Part shown: one piece after another, positions 38,993 to 49,102 of the stretch | Layout of the letters: the number at the start of each line of letters is the position of its first letter | Numbering within the stretch: the stretch's first letter is position 1 | Assembly (NCBI GenBank): GCA_937930845.1 | Contig: CALHBJ010000006.1 | Location: forward strand, 1-64,000 | DNA: 64,000 nt | Direction: 5' to 3' | Source: an uncultured Rhizobiaceae group bacterium | GTDB taxonomy: Bacteria; Pseudomonadota; Alphaproteobacteria; Rhizobiales; Rhizobiaceae | Notes under the pieces: generated by a model | What the model saw: the letters and a program-made list of their open reading frames with translations, nothing else | What the model was told of the DNA's origin: nothing | The model's database searches: none | Made by a program: the position numbers and the translations under genes

Positions 38993-40129
38993 TTAAGCGG
39001 GTTGGGCGAAGATTTTCCAGTTTGGCAATTTGCGTGTAACTGCGGTCAGCAGACGCTTGATTTGCTTTGCCACAGGGCGTTCCCACACGACCATCATCAG
39101 CCATGACAGCGCCAGCATTGCGCCAATCGTGAGAGCCAACGCACTCCACCTGCCAATATCTGGTGCGGTGGTTTCGATGAGCATATATCCGATGTTTTGG
39201 TGCACAAGGTAGAGCGGGTAGGTGAGGCCGCCGATGGCAATGGCGAAACTGCTGGCCTTCACCCGGTGACCATATCTGACCGTGAGTGCAAAGGCGGCAA
39301 TCATAACAGCGTTCATGAGTAAGGGGATTTGAGGCCGGATCTCGCCGTCATATCGCTGGACCAATTCGATGTGTTCGAACATGGCTGCGTTGAAACTTAA
39401 GGCAATAGCTGTGGCCAGCAATATCAGGACGTAACGGTCCGCGCCCTGTTTCCAACAACGGTAGGACAGGACGCCGATCAGGAACCAGGGGCCATAACGG
39501 GTCAGGCCAATGAGTTGCAGGGGTTCGGACTGAAGCCACAATTCATTGACTGCAATGAGATACATCCAGGCAAGGCTGAGCAATTCCACATGCTTTGGCA
39601 GCAAGCGTGTCAGGATGGCCAGGGCAATCCAGAAATAGAAAATCAGTTCCATCACAATGGTCCAGTAAACACCGTCCATGAACGGTTGGCCAAATGCGGG
39701 CGAAAAGAATGTCAGATTGGCCAGCCATTGGCTTAAACTGACTGAAAATGGGGGAGCGGAATATATGTAAGTCGCTAATGCCGTTAGCGAGACAGCCAAT
39801 GCGTAGGCGGGCCAAAGTCGTGCGAAACGGGCAATGCTGAAATCAATCCAACCCTTGTTTTCTGCTGACCACAGGATGACAAACCCGGAGATCATGAAAA
39901 ACAGATTTACACCGAAATAGGCGAAACTGACCCATGGCGAAAGTTCACCATAGCTGACGGTCAGATATTCTGCATTGAGGTTGCCGCGATACAGATAATG
40001 ATAGGCAACCACCATCATCGCTGCGCCAAAGCGCAGGTAGTCCAGTCCTGGCAGGCGTTTTGGCTCTTGTTGCAAGTGGCCGGTTTGCCTGATTTTCACA
40101 GCTTCATTTCCCATGCTCCCAACTACCAT
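38993..40129 (-). CDS. acyltransferase family 3 membrane protein
   Basis: 378 residues from ATG 40129; ATG 40114 is also possible, neither with a good ribosome site. About ten membrane helices. The start GLDYLRFGAAMMVVAYHYLYRG and the later RFARLWPAYA are the signature of the OafA/NodX/YrhL acyltransferase-3 family, which O-acetylates or acylates surface sugars. The target polysaccharide is not known from context; no polysaccharide genes are adjacent. Confidence 0.85.
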   Translation of the reverse strand: MVVGSMGNEAVKIRQTGHLQQEPKRLPGLDYLRFGAAMMVVAYHYLYRGNLNAEYLTVSYGELSPWVSFAYFGVNLFFMISGFVILWSAENKGWIDFSIARFARLWPAYALAVSLTALATYIYSAPPFSVSLSQWLANLTFFSPAFGQPFMDGVYWTIVMELIFYFWIALAILTRLLPKHVELLSLAWMYLIAVNELWLQSEPLQLIGLTRYGPWFLIGVLSYRCWKQGADRYVLILLATAIALSFNAAMFEHIELVQRYDGEIRPQIPLLMNAVMIAAFALTVRYGHRVKASSFAIAIGGLTYPLYLVHQNIGYMLIETTAPDIGRWSALALTIGAMLALSWLMMVVWERPVAKQIKRLLTAVTRKLPNWKIFAQPA

Positions 40130-40247
40130 GAACGTAATTGTAACGGGTTAATGGGGCTCGTAATCTTTTTGTTAAGCTTACCTGCAAACCTTACTAGAGG
40201 CAGGATGTGGGGCCGCGCTGCTTGATATATTTGGCAGGCGTGTGGTT

Positions 40248-41879
40248 TTACCGGTGTTCTTCTACGCTGAGGTCCACCAGCGCCTTGTTGTAGAGCCGCA
40301 GGGCAGTCACCTGGGTTGCCCAACCAATGATGCGGGTTTCGTCCTTGGCGTCGACCACTGCAAGCCGGGTGTGGCCGCCTTCATCGAAAGTGCGCAGGGC
40401 GGTTTCCAGATTGGTGTCCATGCGCAAGGTCGGCTCTTCACTTTCCAAATCCAGTTCATTGCTTTCGCCCTCGGCCAAGGGGGTCATGAAGGCGGCGACC
40501 TGGGTCGAGCGGGCCATGAAACGGTGTGGCCCGTCCTGCAGGTTGAAGCCGCGCGCTTCCAATTGCCATTGGAAATAGGACCGTCCATGGACGGCCATAT
40601 TGATGCCGATGGCAATCGATACAGTCAGTAACAGTGCAATGGAGAGGGAATACCCGCCGGTCAATTCGAACACGATAACGGTTGTGGAGATGGGCGCGCC
40701 GATGACGGCGGCGGCAACTGCGCCCATGCCTAGAATGGCATACATGCCTTCCGAAGAGGCCAGTTCCGGGAAAATTTTTGCGGCAATCAGCCCAAAGGCA
40801 CCCCCCACCATGGCACCAATATAGAGCGATGGAGAAAAGACCCCACCGCCAAAGCGGGAAGCCAGAGTTATGGAAGTTGCTGCAGTTTTTGCGATGATCA
40901 GCACAAACAACAGGCCAAGAGTGTATTCATTGTTGAGTGCTTTGTTGGTGGCTTCATATCCAACACCCAGCACTTCGGGCACGAAGATGGCAATGAGGCC
41001 GATGCCCAGACCGCCAATGGCGGGGCGTGACCACAATGGGATGTCGATGGAACGGGCCACATAGTCGGTGGCCACGAGGGAAAACTGAAAGATGATCGCC
41101 GCCAGGCCGCACACGACTCCAAGCAATGCAAAGGCGGGAAATTCGAACACTGATGTGATCTGATAGTCAGGTATGGTGAAAGCCGCATCTCCGCCAAACC
41201 GCAGGCGTGATAATAACGTGCCCATGACCGACGAGATCACGATGGGGATGAATGAGCGCTTTGAATAATGGCCCAGAATCACTTCATGGGCAAAGAGCAC
41301 ACCGGCGATTGGCGCGTTGAATGATGCAGAAACTGCACTGGCGACACCGCAGCCAAGCAATGTGCGTCTTCCCCAAACCGGCAGATCGAAAATTTTGGTG
41401 ATGGAAGTGGCCAGCGTGGCACCCAAGTGAACCATGGGGCCTTCACGGCCAGCACTGGCACCAACGCCCAGGGAAAGGGCGCTGACAATTGCCGAGGCCA
41501 TACCGGCACGAAAGCTGAGATTGCGCCCGCCACGCACGTTTGCTTCGATCACATCAGCCACACCGCCGGTGCGGCGGGCGGGAATGAAACGGGTCAACAT
41601 CCACCCAACGAGCAGGCCGCCAACGGCAGGGGTGAGCAATATGACCAGCCAATGGGCTTCACGGGCAGCTGTTGCCACGGTTTCGATTGTGCCGCCGAGC
41701 CACAGCCAATGGGTGCGAAATACGAGTTCGCGAAATACGACCACGGCGGCGGAAACGGCAAGGCCAACGAGGATGGACAGCAACCATAATTGCGGTTCGC
41801 GCGAGCTTCGAAATGTGCGCAAATTTGGCACAACCCAGCCGGAGATAATTGAAGGAAGACGGCGGAGTATTTCCGGCAC
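40248..41879 (-). CDS. ClC-type chloride channel/antiporter
   Basis: 543 residues from ATG 41879. ClC family: GREGPMVHLG contains the gating glutamate, GGGVFSPSL the second anion-site motif, and FNAPIAGVLFAHEVI the helix H-I region. Residue pattern HEV puts valine where proton-coupled antiporters such as E. coli ClcA carry the inner proton glutamate (EE). The C-terminus from about 440 is a cytoplasmic extension with CBS-like character (GHTRLAVVDAKDETRIIGWAT). Predicted inner-membrane anion transporter; whether channel or exchanger cannot be told. Confidence 0.88.
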   Translation of the reverse strand: MPEILRRLPSIISGWVVPNLRTFRSSREPQLWLLSILVGLAVSAAVVVFRELVFRTHWLWLGGTIETVATAAREAHWLVILLTPAVGGLLVGWMLTRFIPARRTGGVADVIEANVRGGRNLSFRAGMASAIVSALSLGVGASAGREGPMVHLGATLATSITKIFDLPVWGRRTLLGCGVASAVSASFNAPIAGVLFAHEVILGHYSKRSFIPIVISSVMGTLLSRLRFGGDAAFTIPDYQITSVFEFPAFALLGVVCGLAAIIFQFSLVATDYVARSIDIPLWSRPAIGGLGIGLIAIFVPEVLGVGYEATNKALNNEYTLGLLFVLIIAKTAATSITLASRFGGGVFSPSLYIGAMVGGAFGLIAAKIFPELASSEGMYAILGMGAVAAAVIGAPISTTVIVFELTGGYSLSIALLLTVSIAIGINMAVHGRSYFQWQLEARGFNLQDGPHRFMARSTQVAAFMTPLAEGESNELDLESEEPTLRMDTNLETALRTFDEGGHTRLAVVDAKDETRIIGWATQVTALRLYNKALVDLSVEEHR

Positions 41880-41954
41880 CGTTATTTTCCCCTGTGTTCC
41901 CGTTAGCGTTGTTGCGCCTGGCGCATTGGTGTCTGTGTTGAGACTTTGTTCACC

Positions 41955-42443
41955 TTACGCTTGTTTTCGTTTTATTTCGATGCGCCGTCCAGCATTCTCG
42001 GGATATGGTAAACCGGCATGCTCGCGGGCCATGTTTTCTATGTTTTTTAAGATATCCGCTTGGAACGGCGCGACTTTGGGGCCGCTCATATCAATATGAA
42101 GGGCCAGAGTTTCGCTGGTGGCGGAGAGCCAGCCATCTTCGTGCAAAAGCTCCTGATAGACGTGAAGGCGCTTTTCATCATGGTCGATAATCTGAAATGA
42201 GGCCCGTACCCGGTTTCCCAGATGTATTTCGCGCACATAGCGCACATGGGCTTCTGCCGTGTATATCGTCATTTTCCGTTCACCGGCATAATCGGGGCCC
42301 ATGCCCAGTAGTTCAAATGCCCCGTCACACCCGCGGTCAAACAAGACATTGTAAAATGCCATGTTGAGGTGGCCGTTATAGTCGATCCAGTCGGGCTGAA
42401 GCTCCATCAGATCGGATATGAACGGTTTGGAAAGTGTGGACAT
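41955..42443 (-). CDS. acyl-CoA thioesterase (hotdog fold)
   Basis: 162 residues from ATG 42443. The opening PDWIDYNGHLNMAFYNVLFDRG carries the conserved D-x-x-G-H-L-N of the 4-hydroxybenzoyl-CoA thioesterase/YbgC family, and ERKMTIYTAEAHVRYVREIHLGN follows. It probably hydrolyses a short or medium acyl-CoA. No partner genes nearby identify the substrate. Confidence 0.82.
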   Translation of the reverse strand: MSTLSKPFISDLMELQPDWIDYNGHLNMAFYNVLFDRGCDGAFELLGMGPDYAGERKMTIYTAEAHVRYVREIHLGNRVRASFQIIDHDEKRLHVYQELLHEDGWLSATSETLALHIDMSGPKVAPFQADILKNIENMAREHAGLPYPENAGRRIEIKRKQA

Positions 42444-42650
42444 TTGCTTCTTTCAACTGCGTTTGCTGTAGCTGGCTATATGGCCAGATGTTGATGTGTT
42501 TGCGAGTGGACGTGAATTGTCTTTCTGATAATCTGCAAACTCCGCGCGGTGTTCAAAATTTGTGCGCCGGATATGTGATGCAAACAGGACGAATTCTCCA
42601 CCGGTTGATGGCAACTTCCATCGCGGCGAGGTGTCCGTCAAGGGAACGAT

Positions 42651-44069
42651 ATGGCACTGGCTGATTTACGCGCAGAAACCCGCAATGATTCAGGTATTGC
42701 AACCGCGATTGGAGTGTTGAAACAGCGCTTTGGAGAACGGTTGCAAACCGGCCAGTCTTTAAGAGAACAGCATAGCCACACAACAACCTATATTCCCTCG
42801 CAATTGCCCGATGCCGTGATTTTTGCCGATGGCACACAGGAGGTACAGGACATTGTGCGCGTATGCGCCGAGCATAAGGTGCCAATTATTCCGTTTGGAA
42901 CCGGCACCTCGCTGGAGGGCGGTGTGAATGCACCGGCTGGCGGCATTTGCATCGATCTGATGCAGATGAACCGTATCTTGAGTGTGAATCCCGAAGATCT
43001 TGACGTGACGTTGCAACCGGGTGTTACGCGCGAAGAGCTCAACACCCATCTGCGCGACCAGGGTTTGTTTTTTCCAATTGATCCAGGCGCCAATGCCAGC
43101 CTTGGCGGCATGGCATCGACCCGGGCTTCTGGAACCAATGCGGTGCGCTATGGCACGATGCGCGAGAATGTCGTCAATCTTACAGCTGTTCTGCCCGATG
43201 GTTCGGTTGTAAAAACCGGGGGACGGGCGCGCAAGTCTTCAGCCGGTTATGATCTGGCACGGTTGCTTGTTGGCTCCGAAGGTACGTTGGGAATCATTAC
43301 CGAATTGACTTTGCGCCTGCAGGGGATTCCAGAAAACATATCCTCGGGCGTGTGCCAGTTTCCCAGTGTGGAGGATGCGTGCAACACAACCATTCTTGCC
43401 ATGCAAACAGGTCTGCCCATGGCGCGTATTGAACTGCTCGACGCGCTCCAGGTGGATATGATCAATCAATATTCGGGTCTGGATTATGAATTGAAGCCAA
43501 CATTGTTTTTGGAATTCCATGGCACGGATGTGGGGGTTGCAGAACAGATCAGGCTGTTTGAGGAAATTGCCTCGGATTTTGGCAGCAGCAATATTCAATG
43601 GGTCGATACGGTTGAAGCGCGCAACAAGCTGTGGAAGGCGCGCCACAATGCCTATTATGCCATGCTGGCTTATAGACCGGGATGCCAGGGCATCGCCACG
43701 GATGCCTGTGTTCCCATTTCACGCCTGGCCGATTGTATATCCGAAACCCAAAAGGATGCGGAGGAGCTAGGCCTGATTGCGCCTGTAATCGGCCATGTGG
43801 GTGACGGCAATTTTCACATGACCCCGCTTGTCATGATGGATGATCCAGATGAAGTGGCACGGGCAGAAACCATGATCGAACGCCTCAATATGCGCACCAT
43901 TGCCATGGAAGGTACTTGCACGGGTGAACATGGAATTGGTCAGGGCAAACGTCGGTTCCTGGAATTGGAACTGGGGTCAGGCGCGGGTTTGATGGCAACG
44001 ATCAAGCGGGCCATTGACCCGGACAATATCATGAATCCTGGCAAAGTTGTTTCACTTGGCGATGTGTAA
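42651..44069 (+). CDS. FAD-binding D-lactate dehydrogenase-like oxidase
   Basis: 472 residues from ATG 42651 with AAGGGAAC before it. FAD-linked oxidase of the vanillyl-alcohol-oxidase type: PFGTGTSLEGGVN, GANASLGGMASTRASGTNAVRYGT, LVGSEGTLGIITELTLRL, and the C-terminal GHVGDGNFHM and GTCTGEHGIGQGK. This matches cytochrome-dependent D-lactate dehydrogenase (Dld) and glycolate oxidase GlcD. I favour D-lactate dehydrogenase but the substrate is not certain. Confidence 0.85.
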   Translation: MALADLRAETRNDSGIATAIGVLKQRFGERLQTGQSLREQHSHTTTYIPSQLPDAVIFADGTQEVQDIVRVCAEHKVPIIPFGTGTSLEGGVNAPAGGICIDLMQMNRILSVNPEDLDVTLQPGVTREELNTHLRDQGLFFPIDPGANASLGGMASTRASGTNAVRYGTMRENVVNLTAVLPDGSVVKTGGRARKSSAGYDLARLLVGSEGTLGIITELTLRLQGIPENISSGVCQFPSVEDACNTTILAMQTGLPMARIELLDALQVDMINQYSGLDYELKPTLFLEFHGTDVGVAEQIRLFEEIASDFGSSNIQWVDTVEARNKLWKARHNAYYAMLAYRPGCQGIATDACVPISRLADCISETQKDAEELGLIAPVIGHVGDGNFHMTPLVMMDDPDEVARAETMIERLNMRTIAMEGTCTGEHGIGQGKRRFLELELGSGAGLMATIKRAIDPDNIMNPGKVVSLGDV

Positions 44070-44099
44070 GCCGATATTGAAAAGGACGGAACGAGCAAA

Positions 44100-47000
44100 G
44101 TGATCCGTTTTTTTGTTTTCATCAGCGGGTTGGTTCTGTTGACCCTGATTGCTGCGCTGGTTGCGCCGCCCTTTATTGACTGGAACCAGTATAGTGAACG
44201 CTTTGAAGCAGAGGCCAGCCGTGTGCTTGGTTTGCCGGTGTCTGTGGATGGGGAGGCGCAGGTTCAGTTTCTTCCCAAACCAACCGTTTCGTTTTCAAAT
44301 CTCAAAGTGGGAGAAGTGACTTCCGGCGGTGAATCGGTGCCTGTATTGACCGTGCGGGAATTTAGAATGGAGGTGCAGATTGCGCCCTTGCTCAAGGGGG
44401 AGATCGTCATTGCCGATATTCTCCTGCGGGGCGCGCGGGGCGAATTGCGCCTCAATGACAAGGGCCGCCTTATGTGGCCAAAGCGAAATCCGGCCAAGCC
44501 GACCATTGCCGGCATGGATCTGAATCTGGAGAGTGAGAATATCGCGCTGCAAAATGTGCGCATTGAAGAGGGCGCTCTGCGGTTGCGCGATGGGCGCAAT
44601 AAGCAGGAATTTATTGTCGCGGACATTTTTGGCAAAGCCTCCGCCATCACTCTAGCCGGGCCATGGCAGGCGGAAGGCACGGTGGCGCATTTGGGCAAGA
44701 AATACCGGATGCGGGGCAGCACCGGGCGCTGGCAGCCAACCGATCAGATGAGTTTGAAATTACGTGTGGAGCCGCAAGACCTCGGCTATGATTTCACCTT
44801 TGACGGGCCTTTCAAAATTGAAGACGACATTCCCTCATGGAGCGGCCTGGCCACTGTTTTGCCCATGGCGGAACAAAGCGGTGAAGACAGAATTGTGTTT
44901 CCGCGAAATTTGGCTGAATTGCCACTGCCCGTGCGGCTGGAAAGTGATTTCAGGTTGTTGAGCGGAGGGGCGACGGTTCCTGCCTTCAAGTTGGATATCG
45001 GTTCTCGTGAAGATCCCTATACCGTCACCGGCACCGCCCAGGCACTGTTTGGTGACCGCATGTCATTTCGCATAAATGCGGAGGGTCAGCAGATTGACCT
45101 GGAGCGATTGCAGGAAAGCATGGCCGGGACAGACGGTGCCAGCAATGACAATCAGGCGGTGGCGGGGCTGAACGCCCGGCTTGCGGTTTTGCGCGATGCC
45201 ATTGGCAAAATTCCCCGTTTCTCCGCCGATGGTGCGATCAGTCTTTTTCTGCCTGCTGTCGTTTTTGATAACACCACAATTCGCGAGATTGGCCTGGATG
45301 TTTCTCCAAAGGCTGATGGGGACGGTTGGCGGGTGCGCAATCTGGAAGCCCAATTGCCGGGGCGGACGGAATTTCGTGCTGACGGAGAATTGCTGATTGA
45401 CGGGGATATGCGGTGGCTTGGTGACATTACGGTGGCTTCACGCCAGCCTTCGGGACTTGCCGCCTGGCTTGGCGGTAATGTGCCGGATGCTGTGCGTGAA
45501 ATGGCGGGCACCGGTTTTGCCGGACTGGCCGATATCTCCTCGTCGGGGTTTGCCATAGATGATCTGGAACTGGTGCTGGATGGCAAGGTTCTGCGCGGAT
45601 CGGTGTCGCGCAAAATAAATGGTGGCGATGACGATCAGTTTGGCCTGGCGCTCAATGGCAAAGACGCCAATCTTGATCAGCTCAACGCATTTGCACAGGT
45701 TTTAGGGCAAAGTCCAACAAGTGCCGATTTCAAGGCCCGTGCGCTGGATGTGGCGATCAAAGCAGAACTGGCCACACTTGCCGGAGTGAGCGCCCGTGGG
45801 GTTGATTTTCAACTCAAGCGACAGGCCAATCAATTGCTGGTGGAGCGATTGCAGATTGGTGACATTGCCGGTGCGCAACTGGATGTGACCGGCACCATTG
45901 ATGCGGTATCAAAAGAGGGGCAAGGGCCATTGGGTGGCCAATTGGTGGGAACCATAAAGGCCGCCAATCCTTTGCCTTTGTTGCGCTTGCTGGACAAACG
46001 CCTGGCAGGATTTTCTGCTCCACCCTATGTGTTTGATGATGCCGTATTGACGGAAAATACCGAATTGCAATTTTCGCTCAGCAGGGATGCCGCCACCGCT
46101 GGCGGCGGTGTTCTGGTGATGAATGGCACGGTGGGTGGCAGCGAAATTGACGTTTCACTCAATGGTATTTTCGCCAAACCGGGTGAAACCCAACCGATTG
46201 CACTGGCTGCGCCGTCAGCCATTAAACTGGTGGTTGTGAATGACGATGCCTCGGTATTGCTGGCGCAGTTGGGCGCGCCGGTTTTGCCTGTTGCCCAAAC
46301 GGGGCGGGGAGCCTTTCGCCTAAACGCCCGCAAAAACGGCCAAAACGTATATGAAACCGATGCGGCCATCACATTGCGCGAGGGATATGTGAGTGCCGGC
46401 GGCACATTGTCAGCGGATGGAAACGCCACGCCATTTGGTGTGAGCGGATCGCTTAATGTGGTGGCAGAAGCTTCTAACCTTGATCCGATTATCCTCATGT
46501 CCGGTTTGCCAGTGCCGGGATATGGCGATGGTTTGCCGGTGAAACTTAAAACGATGGTCGTGCTGGAAGGGGCGTCGCTGGGGCTGAAGAATATTCAGCT
46601 TGCGCTGGGGGAATCAAACATTACCGGTTCACTCGATGTGAAGCCGCAAACAAAGCCGCGCGCCGTTGTAACCGGGAACCTGCGGGCCGATGTTGTCGAT
46701 GCATCGCGGGTTCTTGAAATGGTGCATGGCTCAATCAATTCCGGCGCACTTGCGCGCCAGGCAGAAAGCGATGGCGACGAGCCGGAGCGCCTGTCCGGTG
46801 GTAATTCTATTCTCTTGGGCCTGGATGGCACGCTGGAATTATCGGCGGGCCGTATAGAATTCCCGGCACAAGTGACCCCGCTGATGGATTTTGCGTCAAA
46901 AGCCATCCTTCAAAATGGCGATCTGCAACTGACTGGATTTTCCACAAACTGGGCACAAGGGGTGTTGTCGGGCAATCTGGAAGCCGCGCAGGCCAGTGCG

Positions 47001-48080
47001 GCGGGAACTTTGAGCGGCCAGTTAGAGCTTTCCGGTGCTCAACTTGCTAACCTGGCAGAGGAGGCGGGCTTTGGCCTTGCAATTTCCGGCTTGGCAACTG
47101 TGCAACTTGGATTTGAAACCGCCAATACGGGCCCCGGCAGTCTCATAAAGAATATGACCGGTGGCGGTTCCGTTCGTACATCCAACCTCAAGATTGAGGG
47201 TTTGAACGCCGAGGCATTCAAATCCATTCTGGGGTCAATCGATGGGCTTGATGACAAAGTGGTCGATGCTGCAGCTCCACGGATCGTGCAGGACACGGTG
47301 TCGCGTCGTGCCTTTGTTGCCAATGATACACAGACAAGCTTTTCAATTGGCGCTGGCACTTTAAGGGCGAATGCCATTCGGCTGGATCACAGCCAAAGCC
47401 AGTTTTTTGCGAAACTGCAAGGCGATCTGAATGAAGCCAGGGTGGAACTGGAAGGCCGGTTGGTGTTTGATCCCGGCCTGGAAAGAGTGGCCGGTGCCAA
47501 GCCCGAAATTGGCATTCGTGCTACGGGTACACCGGGCAATCTGGATATAGTGCGCGATACGACCGCCATGGAAACCTATTTGGGACTTCGGGTGAGCGAG
47601 CGGCGTGAGCGGGCATTTGAAAGCCAAAAGGCGGAGATTTTGGAACGACAGCGCCTGCAACGAGAATCACGGATTTATGCGCTTAAGGAAGAGGCTGCGC
47701 GCAAGCTTCGCGAATTGCAGGAGCGTGAAGCCGAGCAGCGGCGTTTAGAAGATGAACGGCGTCGACAGGAAGCGCAAGAAGAAGCGCGCAAACAGGCGGA
47801 AGCCGAAGCAGCCAGACGGGCAGCTGAGCAAGAAGCGGCTGAACGGGAACGGGCAGAGCAGCAAAGACTTGAAGAGGAGCGCAAGCTTCGTGAGGCGCAG
47901 GCTGAAAAACTGCGCCTGGAAATTCAGGAAGCCAAGAGGAAAGCCGCTGAACAGGCAGCTGCACAGGAACAGGAAAAACAACAAAGGCTGGAAGAATTGC
48001 GCCGCGCGGCCGAAGAAGCGCTGCAACGCTATGGTGCCCAGCGGGAAAACAATGCACTTACACCGGAGCCGGACGGATAA
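44100..48080 (+). CDS. giant AsmA-like protein with charged C-terminal helix
   Basis: 1326 residues from GTG 44100. The N-terminal membrane anchor (FFVFISGLVLLTLIAALVAPPFIDW) and following WNQYSERFEAEASRVLGLPVSVDG are AsmA-like. The middle carries the repetitive beta-rich AsmA body, ending with the AsmA C-terminal region (AQASAAGTLSGQLELSGAQL, GGGSVRTSNLKIEG). From about residue 1165 a highly charged Glu/Arg/Gln/Ala region (REAEQRRLEDERRRQEAQEE) predicts a long single helix or coiled coil. AsmA-family proteins are periplasmic and thought to move lipids between membranes. The charged tail is longer than I would expect. Confidence 0.82.
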   Translation: MIRFFVFISGLVLLTLIAALVAPPFIDWNQYSERFEAEASRVLGLPVSVDGEAQVQFLPKPTVSFSNLKVGEVTSGGESVPVLTVREFRMEVQIAPLLKGEIVIADILLRGARGELRLNDKGRLMWPKRNPAKPTIAGMDLNLESENIALQNVRIEEGALRLRDGRNKQEFIVADIFGKASAITLAGPWQAEGTVAHLGKKYRMRGSTGRWQPTDQMSLKLRVEPQDLGYDFTFDGPFKIEDDIPSWSGLATVLPMAEQSGEDRIVFPRNLAELPLPVRLESDFRLLSGGATVPAFKLDIGSREDPYTVTGTAQALFGDRMSFRINAEGQQIDLERLQESMAGTDGASNDNQAVAGLNARLAVLRDAIGKIPRFSADGAISLFLPAVVFDNTTIREIGLDVSPKADGDGWRVRNLEAQLPGRTEFRADGELLIDGDMRWLGDITVASRQPSGLAAWLGGNVPDAVREMAGTGFAGLADISSSGFAIDDLELVLDGKVLRGSVSRKINGGDDDQFGLALNGKDANLDQLNAFAQVLGQSPTSADFKARALDVAIKAELATLAGVSARGVDFQLKRQANQLLVERLQIGDIAGAQLDVTGTIDAVSKEGQGPLGGQLVGTIKAANPLPLLRLLDKRLAGFSAPPYVFDDAVLTENTELQFSLSRDAATAGGGVLVMNGTVGGSEIDVSLNGIFAKPGETQPIALAAPSAIKLVVVNDDASVLLAQLGAPVLPVAQTGRGAFRLNARKNGQNVYETDAAITLREGYVSAGGTLSADGNATPFGVSGSLNVVAEASNLDPIILMSGLPVPGYGDGLPVKLKTMVVLEGASLGLKNIQLALGESNITGSLDVKPQTKPRAVVTGNLRADVVDASRVLEMVHGSINSGALARQAESDGDEPERLSGGNSILLGLDGTLELSAGRIEFPAQVTPLMDFASKAILQNGDLQLTGFSTNWAQGVLSGNLEAAQASAAGTLSGQLELSGAQLANLAEEAGFGLAISGLATVQLGFETANTGPGSLIKNMTGGGSVRTSNLKIEGLNAEAFKSILGSIDGLDDKVVDAAAPRIVQDTVSRRAFVANDTQTSFSIGAGTLRANAIRLDHSQSQFFAKLQGDLNEARVELEGRLVFDPGLERVAGAKPEIGIRATGTPGNLDIVRDTTAMETYLGLRVSERRERAFESQKAEILERQRLQRESRIYALKEEAARKLRELQEREAEQRRLEDERRRQEAQEEARKQAEAEAARRAAEQEAAERERAEQQRLEEERKLREAQAEKLRLEIQEAKRKAAEQAAAQEQEKQQRLEELRRAAEEALQRYGAQRENNALTPEPDG

Positions 48081-48085
48081 TTGCG

Positions 48086-48322
48086 TCAGGCTTCTTTTGG
48101 GCTGTCTTGTTCCAGCCGGGCTTGAAGTGTTTCCAGCACGTGCAGCCGCAGGGCTGAGGACAGGTTCACCCCCTTGTCGCGCTCGGAATCAATCTGTGCG
48201 ACCAGCCCGGAAAGTGACATGTTGCGTTGTTTCGCGATCTGTCTGACCACCAACCAGAATTCCCGTTCAAGGGAAAAGGATGTGCGGTGACCTGCGATTG
48301 TGATGGAGTGTTTTTCCAACAT
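48086..48322 (-). CDS. ribbon-helix-helix domain protein
   Basis: 78 residues from ATG 48322. The segment HRTSFSLEREFWLVVRQIAK, then MSLSGLVAQID, is the ribbon-helix-helix (RHH) fold described in Alphaproteobacteria. The family may bind DNA or act with a partner; its role is unknown. It lies 21 bases after the sspB stop on the same strand, so the two are probably co-transcribed. Confidence 0.8.
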   Translation of the reverse strand: MLEKHSITIAGHRTSFSLEREFWLVVRQIAKQRNMSLSGLVAQIDSERDKGVNLSSALRLHVLETLQARLEQDSPKEA

Positions 48323-48343
48323 CAGGACAGGCCCGACAACGGG

Positions 48344-48904
48344 TTATTTTTTGCGGAACGCATCTAGGGAGACAACATCGGCGGAGCCGGATTCTTCCGC
48401 ATCGTCTGCCAATTCATCATCGGATTTTTCTGACGCTTCTTCTGCCGATGGGGCGGGCAGGGCGCTCACCGAGGCTTCCGTGACCGTGTCGTCCTTGTTC
48501 GTGTCCAGTTCATCTTCATCTTCTTCAACGGCTTCAAACTGAAGGCCGAACTGAACGGATGGATCGAAAAAGCCACGGATTGCGGCATAGGGGATGAGGA
48601 GAGATTCGGGAATGTTGTCAAACGACAGGCCGATGGAAAATCCATTATCAGTTGTTTCCATGTCCCAATATTGATGTTGCACAACAATGGTCATCTCGTC
48701 GGGATATTTTTCACGCATGCGCGACGACATGCGCACACCTGCATAATTGGTGTCGAAGGTAATATAAAAATGGTGCTCGCCTGGAAGGCCCGTACGGGCC
48801 ACTTCATGGAGAACTTTTTTTACAACACTGCGCAAGGCTTCCTGCGCCAGGATATCATAGCGGATCAGGTCTTCGGTTTCTTCTGTGGTGTGATCGTCGG
48901 ACAT
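48344..48904 (-). CDS. sspB: SspB family ClpXP adaptor (alpha type)
   Basis: 186 residues from ATG 48904; the frame extends to 48973 with other ATG choices and no clear ribosome site. The folded part (LPGEHHFYITFDTNYAGVRM, EMTIVVQHQYWDM, FSIGLSFDNIPESLLIPY, FFDPSVQFGLQF) is SspB-alpha. A long acidic linker follows, ending in VVSLDAFRKK, the short tail that docks ClpX in the family. It delivers ssrA-tagged proteins to ClpXP. The permuted tmRNA gene lies about 200 bases upstream on the same strand. Confidence 0.9.
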   Translation of the reverse strand: MSDDHTTEETEDLIRYDILAQEALRSVVKKVLHEVARTGLPGEHHFYITFDTNYAGVRMSSRMREKYPDEMTIVVQHQYWDMETTDNGFSIGLSFDNIPESLLIPYAAIRGFFDPSVQFGLQFEAVEEDEDELDTNKDDTVTEASVSALPAPSAEEASEKSDDELADDAEESGSADVVSLDAFRKK

Positions 48905-49102
48905 CATGTGCTTGGGGCTAAAGGCGGTTGCTGGCTCACTATAACGTGGTGTTGAGGCATTAGCATAGCCCAATTAGCATGACCTCATGGCCATTTTGCA
49001 CGGGACAATGCATGTTTCTGGCACGAAATAGGGCAATTGATTTTTGCAAGCGGCGTTCTCAATCGGGAAAAGAGTGAAGGCTTCTGTTGCCAGGTGCCTT
49101 CG

